DNA from: Azolla caroliniana
Lineage: Eukaryota > Polypodiophyta
Direction of reading: 5' to 3'
Length of the DNA stretch: 64,000 nt
NCBI GenBank assembly: GCA_043228905.1
Contig: JBHGNT010000010.1
Location: 12,772,001-12,836,000 of the forward strand
The stretch's first letter is position 1. Every line of letters starts with the position of its first letter. Of the stretch, positions 1 through 12,146 are shown one piece after another. The translations under genes were made by a program, and so were the position numbers. The notes below the pieces were generated by a model. That model saw only the letters and a program-made list of their open reading frames with translations, was not told the origin of the DNA and made no database searches.

Positions 1-796
1 CCAATATTCAATTAATAGTAGATGTTTCAAATGAAATTTGACAAAACATTATGTTGTTCGGGACAAGAATAGGAAATACATTTAGTCGTGCTTATTTCTC
101 AACATGGTTACGACAAATTAGTACACTGACAATTATAGTTTGGATAACTGGATAGAATTTCCAAAAATACGCATAGATTGTAGAATAATGGTGAACTCTC
201 GATTAACATTGCACCATATTTCTTTATTTGAAGCAAAGCACATGAATATTACATTAACTAATTCACTTACTAAATGAATTCCATTGTAGTCTAGTTGGTT
301 CGGATCCTTGTTTTTTACATGAGACTCCCGGCTAGAACATTATGTTGTTCGGGAAAACAAGAAGCGGTAGATTTGGTTATGGTTATTCCTGAACATTGTT
401 ATAACAAATTACTACACCAACAATTATAGTTTGGATTACTTGATACATAGATTGTAGAATAATGGTCAATTGTCGATGACTATTCGACTGTGTTTCTTGA
501 TTTGTAACAAAGGACTACAATGGTACATTAACTAATTCATTAACAAAGGACTAGAATGATACATTATAATCAAGTTGCCTCGAATCCATACTTTTTACCA
601 GGGACGCCCGACTACAAGTAGATATATCATATATCATGAGTTAATGTGGCATCGATAAAAACCCTTGAAATTATCAAATCCTTAAAACGATACTGTGTTA
701 GAATAAACCTCAGTTTGTCATTGATGCTTGCGCAATATATAAATATTATTTGTTTCTAATCAATGAGTGGAATATAAAAAACCACACAAGATGTGA

Positions 797-868
797 TCCA
801 TTGTAGTCTAGTTGGTTAGGATACTTAGCTTTCACCCGAGATACCCGGGTTTAACTCCTGGCAATGGA
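797..868 (+). tRNA. tRNA-Glu-like A copy, anticodon TTC
   Basis: 72 nt. Acceptor TCCATTG/CAATGGA pairs fully. Anticodon loop CTTTCAC reads TTC (Glu). Anticodon stem CTTAG/CCGAG has one mismatch. T stem pairs, but T-loop C56 is T, weakening box B. Confidence 0.55.
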
Positions 869-1587
869 AACGACAATATCATATATAAAATTTCCGACGT
901 ATATCATGTGTTAATTGTTTGATAACTCAAATAGTCAAGCTCTAAAGTAGTTGTTAGAATAATGTACAATTAACAAAATAATCAATATTATGTTTGAAGG
1001 ATTGATGACGAACCTTGCTTTGATTTGTTTCTCCTAAGATCAATTTCTAAACTTAATCCCATTATTCAATTAATAGTATAGGTTTCAAATGAGATTTGAC
1101 AAAACATTATGTTGTTCGGGACAAGAAGAAGCAGTATATTTAGTCGTGGTTATTCCTCAACATTGTTACGATTAATTAGTATACCAAGAATTATAATTTG
1201 GATAACTTGATACAATTTCTAAAAATACACATAGATTGTCGAATAATGGTGAATTCATGAGCATTGCACCATGTTTCTTTATTTGAACGAAAGCACATGA
1301 ATATTACATTAACTAATTCATTTAGTAAATGAATTCCATTCTACTCTAGTTCGTTTGAATAATTGTTCTTTACACGAGACTCTCGGCTACAACAATAACC
1401 ATTGGAAAAACTAGATACATCATAGATCATGAGGTAATGTCGCATCGATAAAAACCCTTCAAATTATTAAATCTTAAAAATGAGAGTGTGTTAGAATAAT
1501 ACTAAGTCTCTCGTTGATGCTTTCCCAATATATAAATATTACTTATTACTAATCTACGATTGCAATATATCTATACACAAGATAGGA

Positions 1588-1659
1588 TCCATTGAAGTCT
1601 GGTTGGTTAGATTACTCGGCTCTCACCCGAGAGACTTGTGTTCAATTCTCGGCAATGAA
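1588..1659 (+). pseudogene. tRNA-Glu-like A copy, degraded
   Basis: Anticodon arm CTCGG-CTCTCAC-CCGAG is intact (CTC). The acceptor has a C2-A71 mismatch, the D stem reads GATT instead of GGAT, and the T stem has a mismatch. Confidence 0.5.
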
Positions 1660-2203
1660 AACGACAATATCATATATTAAATTTGTGACGCATATCTTGT
1701 GTTAACTGTTTGATAATTCAAAAACTCAAGACCTAAAAAGTAAAATTAACAAAATAATCAATATTATGTTTGAAGGATTGATGACAAACTTTAGGTTGGT
1801 TTTATAGTTTGGATAACTTGATAGAATTTCCAAACATACGCATAGATTGTAGAGTAATGCTGAACTCTCGATCAACATTGCACCATAGTTCTTTGTTTGA
1901 AGAAAAGCACTAGAATATTAAATTAACTAATTCATTTACTAAATGAATTCTATTGTAGTCTAGTTGGTTCGAATCCTTGTTTTTTACACGAGACTCCCGG
2001 GTACAACAATAGGCATTGGAAAAAATAGATACATCATGGATCATGAGGTAATGTCGCATCGATAAAAACCCTTGAAATTATTTAATCTTAAAAACCAGAG
2101 TGTGTTAGAATAATCCTCAGTTTCTCGTTGATGCTTGCGTAATATATAAATATTATTTATTACTAATCTATGATTGCAATATGAAGAAGTACACAATATA
2201 GGA

Positions 2204-2275
2204 TCCATTGTAGTCTAGTTGGTTAGGATACTTGGCTTTCACCCGAGAGACCCAGGTTCAACTCCCGGCAATGGA
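2204..2275 (+). tRNA. tRNA-Glu-like A copy, anticodon TTC
   Basis: Acceptor, D and anticodon stems all pair (one T-G wobble). Loop CTTTCAC reads TTC. The only helix defect is one A-C mismatch in the T stem (CCAGG/CCCGG). One of the better TTC copies. Confidence 0.62.
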
Positions 2276-2901
2276 AATGATCATATCATATATTACATTT
2301 CTGACTCATAGCATGTGTTAATGGTTTGATAACTCAAGACCTAAAGTACATGTTGGAATAATGTACAATTAACAAAATAATCAATATTATGTTTGAACGA
2401 TTGATGATGAACTTTGCTTCAATTTTTTCTCCTAACATCAATTTCTAAACTTAATCCCAGTATTCAATTAATAGTAGAGGTTTCAAAGGAAATTTGATAA
2501 CAATTATAGTTTAGATAACTTGATACAATTTCAAACAATATGCATAGATGGTAGAATAATGTTCAACTGTAGACAAGCATTGCACCATTTTTCTTTATTT
2601 CGAGCATGGCACTAGAATAGTACATTAACCAACTCATTTACTAAATGAATTCCAATATAATCGAGATGCATAGAATCGTTGATTTTTACCCAAGACACGT
2701 GGGTACAAGTACACGTATAGGAAAAACTAGATACATGCTGATGAGTTAATTCGGCATAGATAAAAACCTGTGAACTTATTAAATCTTAAAAATGAGAGTG
2801 TGTTAGAATAATCCTCTGTTTCTTGTTTATGCTTGCGCAATATATAAATATTATTTATTACTAATCAATGATTGCAATATTAAAAAGTGTACAAGATGTG
2901 A

Positions 2902-2972
2902 TCCATTGAAGTCTAGTTGGTTAGATTACTCGGCTCTCACCCGAGAGACTCGGGTCAACTCCCAGCAATGAA
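2902..2972 (+). pseudogene. tRNA-Glu-like A copy, 1-nt deletion
   Basis: 71 nt. The T loop is one base short (GGGTCAACT), the D stem reads GATT and acceptor 2-71 is mismatched. Anticodon arm CTC is intact. It shares GATT with the copy at 1588. Confidence 0.5.
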
Positions 2973-3510
2973 AATGACAATATCATATATTAAATTTCCG
3001 ATGCATATCTTGTGTTAACTGTTTGATAACTCAAAAACTCAAGACCTAAAGTAGATGTTACAATAATGCACAATTAACAAAATAATCAATATTCTGTTTG
3101 AAGGATTGATTTAGAATTTTGCTTTCATTTTTTTCTCCTAACATCAATTTCTAAACCTAATCCCATTATTCAATTAATAGTAGAGGTTTCAAATGAAATT
3201 TGAGAAAACATTATGTTGTTCGGGACAAGAATAAGAAATATATATAGTAGTGCTTATATCTCAACATGGTTACGACAAATTAGTACACCGACAATTATAG
3301 TTTGGATAACTTGATAGAATTTCAAAAAATACACATATATTGTAGAGTAATGGTGAACTCTCGATCAACATTGCACCATATTTCTTTATTTGAAGCAAAG
3401 CACATGAATATTACATTAACTAATTCACTTACTAAATGAATTCCTTTGTAGTCTAGTTGGTTCGGAGCCTTGTTTTTTTACGCATAGATTGAAGAATAAT
3501 GGTCAACTGT

Positions 3511-3542
3511 CGAGAGACCCGGGTTCAACTCCCACCAATAGA
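3511..3542 (+). pseudogene. 3' fragment of A copy
   Basis: Only the anticodon-stem 3' strand, T arm and acceptor 3' strand (CAATAGA) remain. They are fused to the mid-monomer sequence ACTGTCGA, probably by deletion at a short shared TCGA. Confidence 0.6.
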
Positions 3543-4211
3543 AAAGACGATATCATATATCATATTTTGCTACGGATGTCATGTGTTAAGTGTTCGATAA
3601 TTGAAAAACTGAAGACCTAAAGTAGTTGTTACAATAATGTACAATTAACAAAATAATCCCAACATTAATTTCTCCTAACATTAATTTCTAAACTTAATCC
3701 CATTATTCAATTAGTAGTAGAGGTTTCAAATGAAATTTGACAAAACATTATATTGTTCGGGACAAGAAGTAGTATATTTAGTCGTGGTTATTCCTCAACA
3801 TTGTTACGATAAATTAGTACACCAACAATTATAGTTTAGATAACTCCATACAATTTGAAACAATACCTATAGATTGTAGAATATTGGTGAACTGTCGATG
3901 AGCATTGCATCATGTGTCTCTATTTGTAACATAGGACTAGAATGGTACATTAACTAATTCATTTACCAAATGAATTCCATTGAAATCCAGTTGCGTCGTA
4001 TCCTGGCTTTCTACCTGAGACGCACGGGTACAAGTAGATATATCATATATCATGAGTTAATGTGGCATCGAGAGAAACCCTTGAAATTATTAAATAAAAA
4101 ATCGAGAGTGTGATAGAATAATCCTCAGTTTCTCGTTGATGCTTGCGCAATATATAAATATTATTTATTACTAAGCAATGATTACAATATTAGAAAGTGC
4201 ACAAGATGTGG

Positions 4212-4283
4212 TCCATGGTAGTCTAGTTGGTTAGGATACTGGGCTCTCACCCGAGACACCCGGGTTCAATTCCCGGCAATGGA
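4212..4283 (+). tRNA. tRNA-Glu-like A copy, CTC
   Basis: T arm CCGGG-TTCAATT-CCCGG is perfect. Acceptor TCCATGG/CAATGGA has one mismatch (6-67), and anticodon stem CTGGG/CCGAG one mismatch. It is the source of the adjacent 243-bp duplication. Confidence 0.5.
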
Positions 4284-4705
4284 AACGATATTATCATATA
4301 TTTAACGTCTAACACATACCATGTGTTAACTGTTTGATTACTGGAAAACTCAAAAGCTAAAGTAGGTGTTACAATAATGTACAATTAACTAAATAATCAA
4401 TATTATGCTAGACGGATTGATGACGAAATTTACTTTGATTTCTTTCTCCTAATATCAATTTCAGTCTAGTTGGTTAGGATACTGGGCTCTCACCCGAGAC
4501 ACCCGGGTTCAATTCCCGGCAATGGAAACGATATTATCATATATTTAACGTCTGACACATACCATGTGTTAACTGTTTGATTACTGGAAAACTCAAAAGC
4601 TAAAGTAGGTGTTACAATAATGTACAATTAACTAAATAATCAATATTATGCTAGACGGATTGATGACGAAATTTACTTTGATTTCTTTCTCCTAATATCA
4701 ATTTC
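4220..4705 (+). repeat. 243-bp direct tandem duplication
   Basis: Bases 4220-4462 are repeated at 4463-4705 with one substitution found by eye (CTAACAC versus CTGACAC). The unit starts inside the tRNA-like copy after its acceptor 5' strand and ends in the ATCAATTTC motif. It is a recent local event inside an otherwise diverged array. Confidence 0.9.
4463..4526 (+). pseudogene. A copy lacking acceptor 5' strand
   Basis: Product of the 243-bp duplication: identical to 4220-4283, but the bases before it are ATCAATTTC, not TCCATGGT, so the acceptor stem cannot form. Confidence 0.8.
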
Positions 4706-5170
4706 TAAACTTAATCCCATTATTCGATTAATAGTAGAGGTTTCGAATGAACTTGGATGAAACATTATGTTGTTCGGGTCAACAACAAGAAGTATATTTA
4801 GTTGTGGTTATTCCGCAACATTGTTATGATATATTAGTACACCAACAAGTATAGTTTGGATAACTCGATACAATTTCAAACAATACGCACAGATTGCCGA
4901 ATAATGGTTAACTGTCAATGAGCATTGCACCATGTTTCTTTTTTTGTAACAAAGGACTAGAATGGTACATTAACTAATTCATTTATTAAATGAATTCCAT
5001 TATAATCAAGTTGCCTCAGATGCTTGCTTATAACCCGAGACGCACGACTACAAGTACATATATCATATATTATGAGTTAATGTGGCATCGATAAAAACCC
5101 TTGAAATGATTAAATCTTAAACCGAGAGTGTGTTAGAATAATCCTCAGTTTTTCGTTCATGCTTGCGAAA

Positions 5171-5192
5171 AATATATATATATATATATATT
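5171..5192. repeat. (AT)n microsatellite
   Basis: About eleven AT dinucleotides, expanding the short AT-rich stretch that normally precedes A copies in this family. Confidence 0.9.
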
Positions 5193-5233
5193 CTAATCAA
5201 TGATTGCAATAATAGAAAGGAGGGAAGATGTAA

Positions 5234-5305
5234 TTCATTGTAGTCTAGTTGGTTAGAATACTCCGCTCCCACTGAAGAGAACCGGGTTCAACTCTTGGCA
5301 ATGGA
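5234..5305 (+). pseudogene. A copy, degraded, anticodon CCC
   Basis: Acceptor TTCATTG/CAATGGA pairs with one wobble. The anticodon arm CTCCG-CTCCCAC-TGAAG does not pair. The 3' flank switches at once to B-type tail (ACATCATAGC), so a deletion joined A to a B tail. Confidence 0.55.
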
Positions 5306-5903
5306 TACATCATAGCTAATGAGTTCATTTGGCATATATATAAAAACGCGTGAAATTATTAAATCTTAAAAAGGAGACTATGTTAGAATAATCCCGTGTT
5401 TCTCGTAGATGCTTGCGCAATATATAAATATTATTTATTTTTTTCTTTTAATATCAATTTCTAAACTTAATCCCATTATTCAATTAATGGTAGAGGTTTC
5501 AAATGAAATTTGTGAAAACATTATGTTGTTCGAGATAACAAGAAGCAATATATTTAGTTCTAGTTTTTCTACAACTTTGTTACGACAGATTATTACACCA
5601 ACAATTATAGTTTGGAATTTCAAACAATACGCATAGATTGCAGAATAATGGTCAATTGTCGATGAGTATGCACCATGTTTCTTTATTTCTAACAAAGGAC
5701 TAAAATGGTACATTAACTAAGTCATTTACTAAATGAATAGCATTGTAATGAAGTTGCCTCGGATCCTAGCTTTTTACCTGAGACGCCCGGGTAGAAGTAG
5801 ATATATCCTATATCATGAGTTAATATGGCATCGATGGAAACCTTTGAAATTATTATTTATTACTAATCAATGATTGCAATATGGAAAAGTATACAAGATA
5901 TGA

Positions 5904-5975
5904 TCCATTGTAGTCTAGTTGGTTTGGATACTAGGCTCTCACCCGAGAGACCCGGGTTCAACTCTCGACAATAGA
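5904..5975 (+). tRNA. tRNA-Glu-like A copy, CTC
   Basis: Loop CTCTCAC (CTC). Single mismatches in the acceptor (C3-A70), anticodon stem (A29-G41) and T stem (C49-A65). The following monomer is internally deleted, as in the one after 30420. Confidence 0.45.
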
Positions 5976-6464
5976 AACGACAATATCATATATTAAATTT
6001 CCGATGCATATCATGTTTTAATTGTTTGATAACTCAAAAACTCAAGATTATGTTTGAAGGATTGATGACGAACTTTCCTCGATCAACATTCCAATAATAC
6101 GCATAGATTGTAGAATAATGATGAACTCTCGATCAACATTGCAACATATTTATTTATTTGAAGCAAATCACTAGAATATTACATTAACTAATTCATTTAC
6201 TAAAGTAATTTCATTGTAGTCTACTTGGTTCGGATCCTTGTTTTTTACACGAGACTCCCAGGGACAACAATAGGCATTGGAAAAACTAGATACATCATCG
6301 ATCATGAGGTAATGTCGCATCGATAAAAACCCTTGAAATTATTTAATTTTAAAAATGAGAGTGTGTTAGAATAATCCTGAGTTTCTCGTTGATGCTTGTG
6401 CAATATATAAATATTATTTATTACTAATCTATAATTGCAATATTAGAAAGTACACAAGATATAA

Positions 6465-6533
6465 TCCATTGTAGTCTAGTTGCAATATTAAAAAGTACAC
6501 CCGATAGACCTGAGTTCAACTCCCTGCAATGGA
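6465..6533 (+). pseudogene. A copy with flank sequence replacing its middle
   Basis: After TCCATTGTAGTCTAGTTG the D/anticodon region is replaced by an 18-nt block (CAATATTAAAAAGTACAC), which also occurs just upstream at 6437 with one change. The tRNA T arm and acceptor then resume. It is probably a template-switch or slippage product. Confidence 0.65.
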
Positions 6534-6967
6534 AACGACAATATCATATATTAAATTTCCGACGGATATCATGTGTTAACTGTTTGATAACTCAAAAACT
6601 AGTTGTTACAATAATGTACAATTAACAAAATAATCAATATTATGTTTGAAGGATTGATGACGAACATTACTTTTTCTATTAGAACATTGACTAATTGATT
6701 TTTTAAATGAATTCCATTGTAATCCAGTTGCCTCGAATCGTTAATTTCTACTCGAAACGTGCGGGGACAACTACAAGCATACGAAAAACTAAATACACTA
6801 TATATCATGAGTTTATGTGGCATCGATAAAAACCCGTGAAATTAATAAATGTTAAAAACGAGAGTGTGTTAGAATAATCCTCTGTTTCTTGTTGATGCCT
6901 GTGCAATATATAAATATTATTTACTACTAATTAATGATTGCAATATTAAAAAGTGTACAAGATGTGA

Positions 6968-7039
6968 TCCATTAAAGTCTAGTTGGTTAAAATACTAGCC
7001 TCTCACCCAAGAGACCCGTGTTCAACTACTGGGAATAGA
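6968..7039 (+). pseudogene. A copy, degraded, CTC
   Basis: Acceptor TCCATTA/GAATAGA has two mismatches, and the anticodon stem CTAGC/CCAAG is poor. It belongs to the subtype whose 3' side reads GAATAGAAAGGAC. Confidence 0.45.
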
Positions 7040-7537
7040 AAGGACAATATCATATATAAAAGTTTGCGACGCATGTGATGTGTTTGATAACTCAAAAACT
7101 CAAGACGTAGAGTAGTTACAATAATGTACAATTAACAAAATAATCAATATTATGTTTGAAGGATTGATAAAGAACTTTGGTTTGATTTTTTTCTCCTCAC
7201 ATCAATTTCAAAACTTCATCCCAGTAGAGGTTTTTAATGAAATTTTACAAAACATTATGTTGTTCGGGACAACAAGAAGCAGTATATTTATTTGTGGTTA
7301 TTCCTCAACATTGTTTCAACAAATTAGTACACCAAGAATTATAGTTTGGATCCTTGTTTTTAACACGAGACTCCCGGGTACAACAATTGACATCGATAAA
7401 AACCCTTGAAATTATTAAATCTTAAAAACGAGAGTGTGTTAGAATAATCCTTAGTTTCTAGTTGCTCCTTGCGCATTATATAAATATTATTTATTACTAA
7501 TCAATCATTGCAATATTAAAAAGTACACAAGATATGA

Positions 7538-7611
7538 TCCATTGTAGTCTAGTCGATTAGGATACTCGGCTCTCACCTGAGAGACCTAGGTTCAACTCCC
7601 CCGGCAATCGA
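7538..7611 (+). pseudogene. A copy, 74 nt, disrupted T stem
   Basis: Anticodon arm pairs (CTCGG-CTCTCAC-CTGAG). Two extra C residues disrupt the T stem, and the acceptor ends CAATCGA. The same odd features (AGTCG in the D loop, CTAGG, extra bases, ATCGA) recur at 39046, marking a shared duplication. Confidence 0.55.
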
Positions 7612-7811
7612 AACGACAACATCATATATTAAATTTCCGACGCAGATCTTGTGTTAACTAGATACGTCATAGATGATGAGGTAATGTTGCATCGATATAA
7701 AAAGAGAGTGTGTTAGAATAATCCTCAGTTTTGCATTGATGCTTGGGCAATATATAAATATTATTTATTACTAATTAATAATTGTAATATTAAAAAGTAC
7801 ACAAGATGTTA

Positions 7812-7883
7812 TCCATTATAGTCTAGTTGGTTAGGATTCTCGGCTCTCACCCGGGAGACCCGGGTTCAACTCACGGCAATGGA
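7812..7883 (+). tRNA. tRNA-Glu-like A copy, CTC
   Basis: Anticodon stem CTCGG/CCGGG pairs with a wobble. The acceptor has a 7-66 mismatch and the T stem one mismatch (CACGG). It lies 274 bp after the previous A copy, so that monomer is shortened. Confidence 0.5.
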
Positions 7884-8575
7884 AACGACAATATCATATA
7901 TTAAATTTTCGACGGATATCATGTGTTAACTGTTTGATTACTCAAAAACTCAAGACCTAAAGTAGGTGTTACAATAATGTACAATTAACAAAAGAATCAA
8001 TATTATGTTTGAAGGATTGCGGACAAACTTTGCTTTAATTTTTCCTCCTAACATCAATTTCTAAACTTAATCCCATTATTCAATTAATATTATGTTGTTC
8101 GGGTCAAGAAGAAGCAATATATTTAGTCGTGCTTATTTCTCAACATGGTTACGACAAATTAGTACACCAATAATTATAGTTTGGATAACTTGATACAATT
8201 TCAAACAATACGCATAGATTGCAAAATAATGGTCAACTGTCGACGAGCATTGCAGCATGTGTCTTTATTTGTAGAAAAGCACTAGAATAGTACATTAACT
8301 AATTCATTTACTCAGTGAATGCAATTGGAATCAACTTGCCTCGAATCATTGATTTTTACCAGAGATGCGCGGGTACAAAAACAGGCATAGGAAAAACTAG
8401 ATACATCATTGATTATGAGTTAATTTGGCAATGATAAAAACCCGTGAAATTATTAAATCTTAAAAACGAGAGTGTGTTAGAGTAATCCTCTGTTTCTCGT
8501 TGATGCTTGCGCAATATATAAATAATATTTATTACTTATCAATGATTACAATATTAAAAAGTGCACAAGATGTGA

Positions 8576-8647
8576 TCCAGTGTAGTCTAGTTGGTTAGGA
8601 TACTCGGCTGTCACCCGAGAGACTCGGGTTTAATTCCCGGTAATGCA
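8576..8647 (+). tRNA. tRNA-like A copy, anticodon GTC (Asp-type)
   Basis: Anticodon stem CTCGG/CCGAG is perfect, but the loop is CTGTCAC, reading GTC. T stem pairs with one wobble. Acceptor TCCAGTG/TAATGCA has two mismatches. Probably a decayed Glu copy rather than a real tRNA-Asp. Confidence 0.45.
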
Positions 8648-9186
8648 AACAACAAAATGATATATTAAACTTCCGACGCGTATCATGTGTTAATTGTTTG
8701 ATAACTCAAAAACTCAAGACCTAAAGTAGGCATTACAATAATGTACAATTAACAAAATAATCAATATTATGTTTGAAGGTCTGAGAAAGAACTTTACTTT
8801 GATTTTTCTCTCCTAACATCAATTATTCGATTAATGGTAGAGATTTTAATTGAAATTGGACAAAACATTATGTTGTTCGGGACAACAAGAAGTAGTATAT
8901 TTGGTTGTGGTTATTCGTCAACATTGTTATGACAAATTAGTACACCAACAATTACAGTTTGGATAACTAGATTACAATTTCAAACAATACGCATCGGTTG
9001 TAGAATAATGGTCAACTATCGATGACTATTGCACCATGTTTCTTTATTTGTAACAAAGCACTAGAAATGTAAATTAACGAGAGTGTGTTAAAATAATCCT
9101 CAGTTTTTCGTTGATACTTGCGCAATATATAAATATTATTTATTTCTAATAAATGATAGCAAGATTAAAAAGCACACAATATGTGA

Positions 9187-9258
9187 TCCACGATAGTCTA
9201 GTTGGTTAGCATACTCGGCTCTCACCTGAGAGACCCGGATTCAACTCTCGCCAATGGA
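9187..9258 (+). pseudogene. A copy, acceptor changed to TCCACGA
   Basis: Anticodon arm pairs (CTC). Acceptor TCCACGA/CAATGGA has three mismatches at 5-7. The same TCCACGA occurs at 10089, so the two are tandem copies of one longer unit. Confidence 0.5.
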
Positions 9259-9677
9259 AACAACAATATCATATATGAAATTTCCGACGCATATCAGGTG
9301 TTATTTTTCTGAAACTCAGAAACTCAAGTCCTAAAGTAGGTGTTACAATAATGTACAATTAACAAAATAATGAATATTATGTTTGAACGATTGATGATGA
9401 ACTTTTCTTTGATTTTCTTCTCCTAACATCAATTTTTAAACATGATTCCATTATCCGATTAATGGTAGAGGTTTCGAATGAAATTGGAGAAAATATTATG
9501 TGGTTCGGGACAATAAGAAGAAGTATATTTAGTTGTGGTTATTCCTGAACATTGTTACAATAAATTTGTAAACCAACAATTATAGTTTAGATAACTTGAT
9601 TCAATTTCAAACAATACGCATAGATTGCAGAATAATGCTCTACTGTCGACAAGCATTGTACCATTTTTCTTTATTTG

Positions 9678-9744
9678 TGTAGTCTAGTTGGTTAGGATAC
9701 TCGGCTCTCACCAGAGAGAGCTGGGTTCAATTCCTGTCTATGGA
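9678..9744 (+). pseudogene. A copy lacking acceptor 5' strand
   Basis: The tRNA body starts directly after the TTTATTTG of a B-upstream flank, so the acceptor cannot pair. The same junction is present at 10550. Confidence 0.65.
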
Positions 9745-10088
9745 AACAACAATATCATATATTATACTTCCGACGCAAATCATGTGTTAACTGTTTGATA
9801 ACTCAAAAACTCAAGACCTAAAGTAGGTGTTACAATAATGTACAATTAACAAAATAATCAATATTATGTTTAAAGGACTGAGAAAGAACTTTACTTTGAT
9901 TTTTTTCTCCTAACATCAATTTCTAAACTTAATCCCATTATTCGGTTAATGGTAGAGGTTTTAATTTAAATTGGACAAAAATTATGTTGTTCGGGGCAAC
10001 AAGAAGCAGTATATTTGGTTGTGGTAATATATAAATATTATTTATTTCTAATAAATGATAGCAAGATTAAAAAGCACACAATATGTGA

Positions 10089-10160
10089 TCCACGATAGTC
10101 TAGTTGGTAAGGATACTTGGCTCTCACCTGAGAGACTCGGGTTCAACTCTCGCCAATGGA
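10089..10160 (+). pseudogene. A copy, acceptor TCCACGA
   Basis: Near-duplicate of the copy at 9187. Anticodon arm CTTGG-CTCTCAC-CTGAG pairs with wobbles. The acceptor is mismatched at 5-7 and the T stem at 49-65. Confidence 0.5.
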
Positions 10161-10549
10161 AACAACAATATCATATATTAAATTTTCGATGCATATCAGG
10201 TGTTAAAGTATGTCTTACAATAATGTACAATTAACAAAATAATCAATATTATGTTTGAATGATTGATGATGAACATTACTTTGATTTTCTTCTCCTAACA
10301 TCAATTTCTAAACTTAATTCCATTATTCGATTAATGGTAGAGGTTTCGAATGAAATTGGAGAAAATATTATGTGGTTCGGGACAACAAGAAGAAGTATAT
10401 TTAGCTATGGCTATTCCTCAACATTGTTACGATAAATTAGTACACCAACAATTATAGTTTAGATAACTTGATTCAATTTCAAACAATACGCATAGATTGC
10501 AGAATAATGTTCAACTATCAACAAGCATTATACCATTTCTGTTTATTTG

Positions 10550-10616
10550 TGTAGTCTAGTTGGTCAGAATACTCGGCTCTCACCCGAGAGACCCGGGTTC
10601 AATTCCCGTCTATGGA
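10550..10616 (+). pseudogene. A copy lacking acceptor 5' strand
   Basis: Same truncation junction (TTTATTTGTGTAGTCTAG) as at 9678. Anticodon and T arms are otherwise well preserved (CTC). Confidence 0.65.
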
Positions 10617-11288
10617 AACGACAATATCATATATTAAACTTCTGACGCATATCATTTGTTAACTGTTTGATAACTCAAGACCTAAAGTAGGTGTTACAAT
10701 AATGTACAATTAATAAAATAATCAATATTATGTTTGAAGGACTGATAAAGAACTGAAATTTGATTTTTTTCTCCTAACATCAATTTGTAAACTTAATCCC
10801 ATTATTCGATTAATGGTAGAGGTTTTAATTGAAATTGGACAAAACATTATGTTGTTCGGGACAACATGAAGCAGTATATTTGGTTGTGGTTATTCGTCCA
10901 CATTGTTACGGCAAATTAGTACACCAATAATTATAGTTTGGATAACTGTATAGAATTTCTAAAAATACGCATAGATTGTAGAATAATGATGAACTGTCGA
11001 TCAACATGGCACTATATTTTTTTATTTGAAACAAAGCACTAGAATATTACACATTAACTAATTCATTTACTTAATGAATTCCATTATAGTCTAGTTGGCA
11101 TTAGAAAAACTAGACACATCCGAGATCATGAGGTAATGTCGAATCGATAAAAACCCTTGAAATTATTAAATCTTAAAAACAAGAGTGTGTTAGAATAATC
11201 CTCACTTTCTCGTTGTTGCTTGCGCAATATATAAATATTTTTTATTACTAATCAATGATTGCAATATTAAAAAGTACACAAGATGTGA

Positions 11289-11360
11289 TCCATTGTAGTC
11301 TAGGTGGTTAGGATACTCGTCTCTCACCCGAGAGACCCGGGTTCAACTCCCAGCAATGGA
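11289..11360 (+). tRNA. tRNA-Glu-like A copy, CTC
   Basis: Acceptor perfect. One mismatch each in the anticodon stem (T31-C39) and T stem (C50-A64). The D loop has AGGTGG in place of AGTTGG. Confidence 0.55.
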
Positions 11361-12074
11361 AACGACGATATCATATATTAAATTTCCGACGCATATCATG
11401 TGTTAACTGTTTGAGAACTCAAGACCTAAAGTAGGTTTTACAAGAATGTACAATTAATAGAATAATCAATATTATGTTTGAAGGATTGATAACGAAATTT
11501 GCTTTGATTTTTTTCTTCTAACATCAATTTCGAAACTTAATCCCATTTTTCAATTAATAGTAGAGGTTTCATATGAAATTCAACTAATCATTATGTTGTT
11601 CAGGACAGGAAGAAGTACTATATTTAGTGGTGGTTATTCCTCAACATTGTTACGACAAATTAGTACACCGAAAATTATAGTTTGGATAACTTGATACTAT
11701 TTCCAAATATACGCATAGATTGTCGAATAACGGTGAATTCTTGATGAGCATTGCACCATGTTTGTTTATTTGAACGAAAGCACTTGAATATTACATTAAC
11801 TAATTCATTTACTAAATGAATTCCATTGTAGTCTAGTTCGTTCAGATTCTTGTTTTTTACACAAGATTACCGGGTACAACAATAGGCATTGTAAAAACTA
11901 GATACATCATAGATGATAAGGTAATGTCACATCGATAAAAACCGTTGAAATTATAAAATCTTAAAAAACAGAGTGTTAGAATAATCCTCAGTTTCTCATT
12001 GATGCTTGGGCAATATATAAATATTATTTATTACTAATCAATAATTGCAATATTAAAAAGTACACAAGATGTGA

Positions 12075-12146
12075 TCCATTGTAGTCTAGTTGGTTAGGAT
12101 TCTCGGCTCTCACCTAAGAGACCCGGGTTCAACTCCCGGCAATGGA
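12075..12146 (+). tRNA. tRNA-Glu-like A copy, CTC
   Basis: Acceptor and T arm are perfect. Anticodon stem CTCGG/CTAAG has one mismatch and one wobble. Base 26 is T. Boxes A and B match the consensus. Confidence 0.6.

Noticed and set aside
797-868. Possible plastid origin of the tRNA-Glu sequence.
   Set aside because: Plastid trnE (UUC) as I know it has a different acceptor and body. These copies follow the nuclear tRNA-Glu(CTC) pattern, including TAGTCTAGTTGGTTAGGAT.
7152-7409. Recurrent 60-90 codon ORFs in the satellite, for example a frame starting MFEGL on the plus strand (7152, 61026) and an antisense frame seen at 5480, 52182 and 61139.
   Set aside because: The frames recur only because the monomer recurs. 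Most monomers break them with indels, and no known domain is visible.
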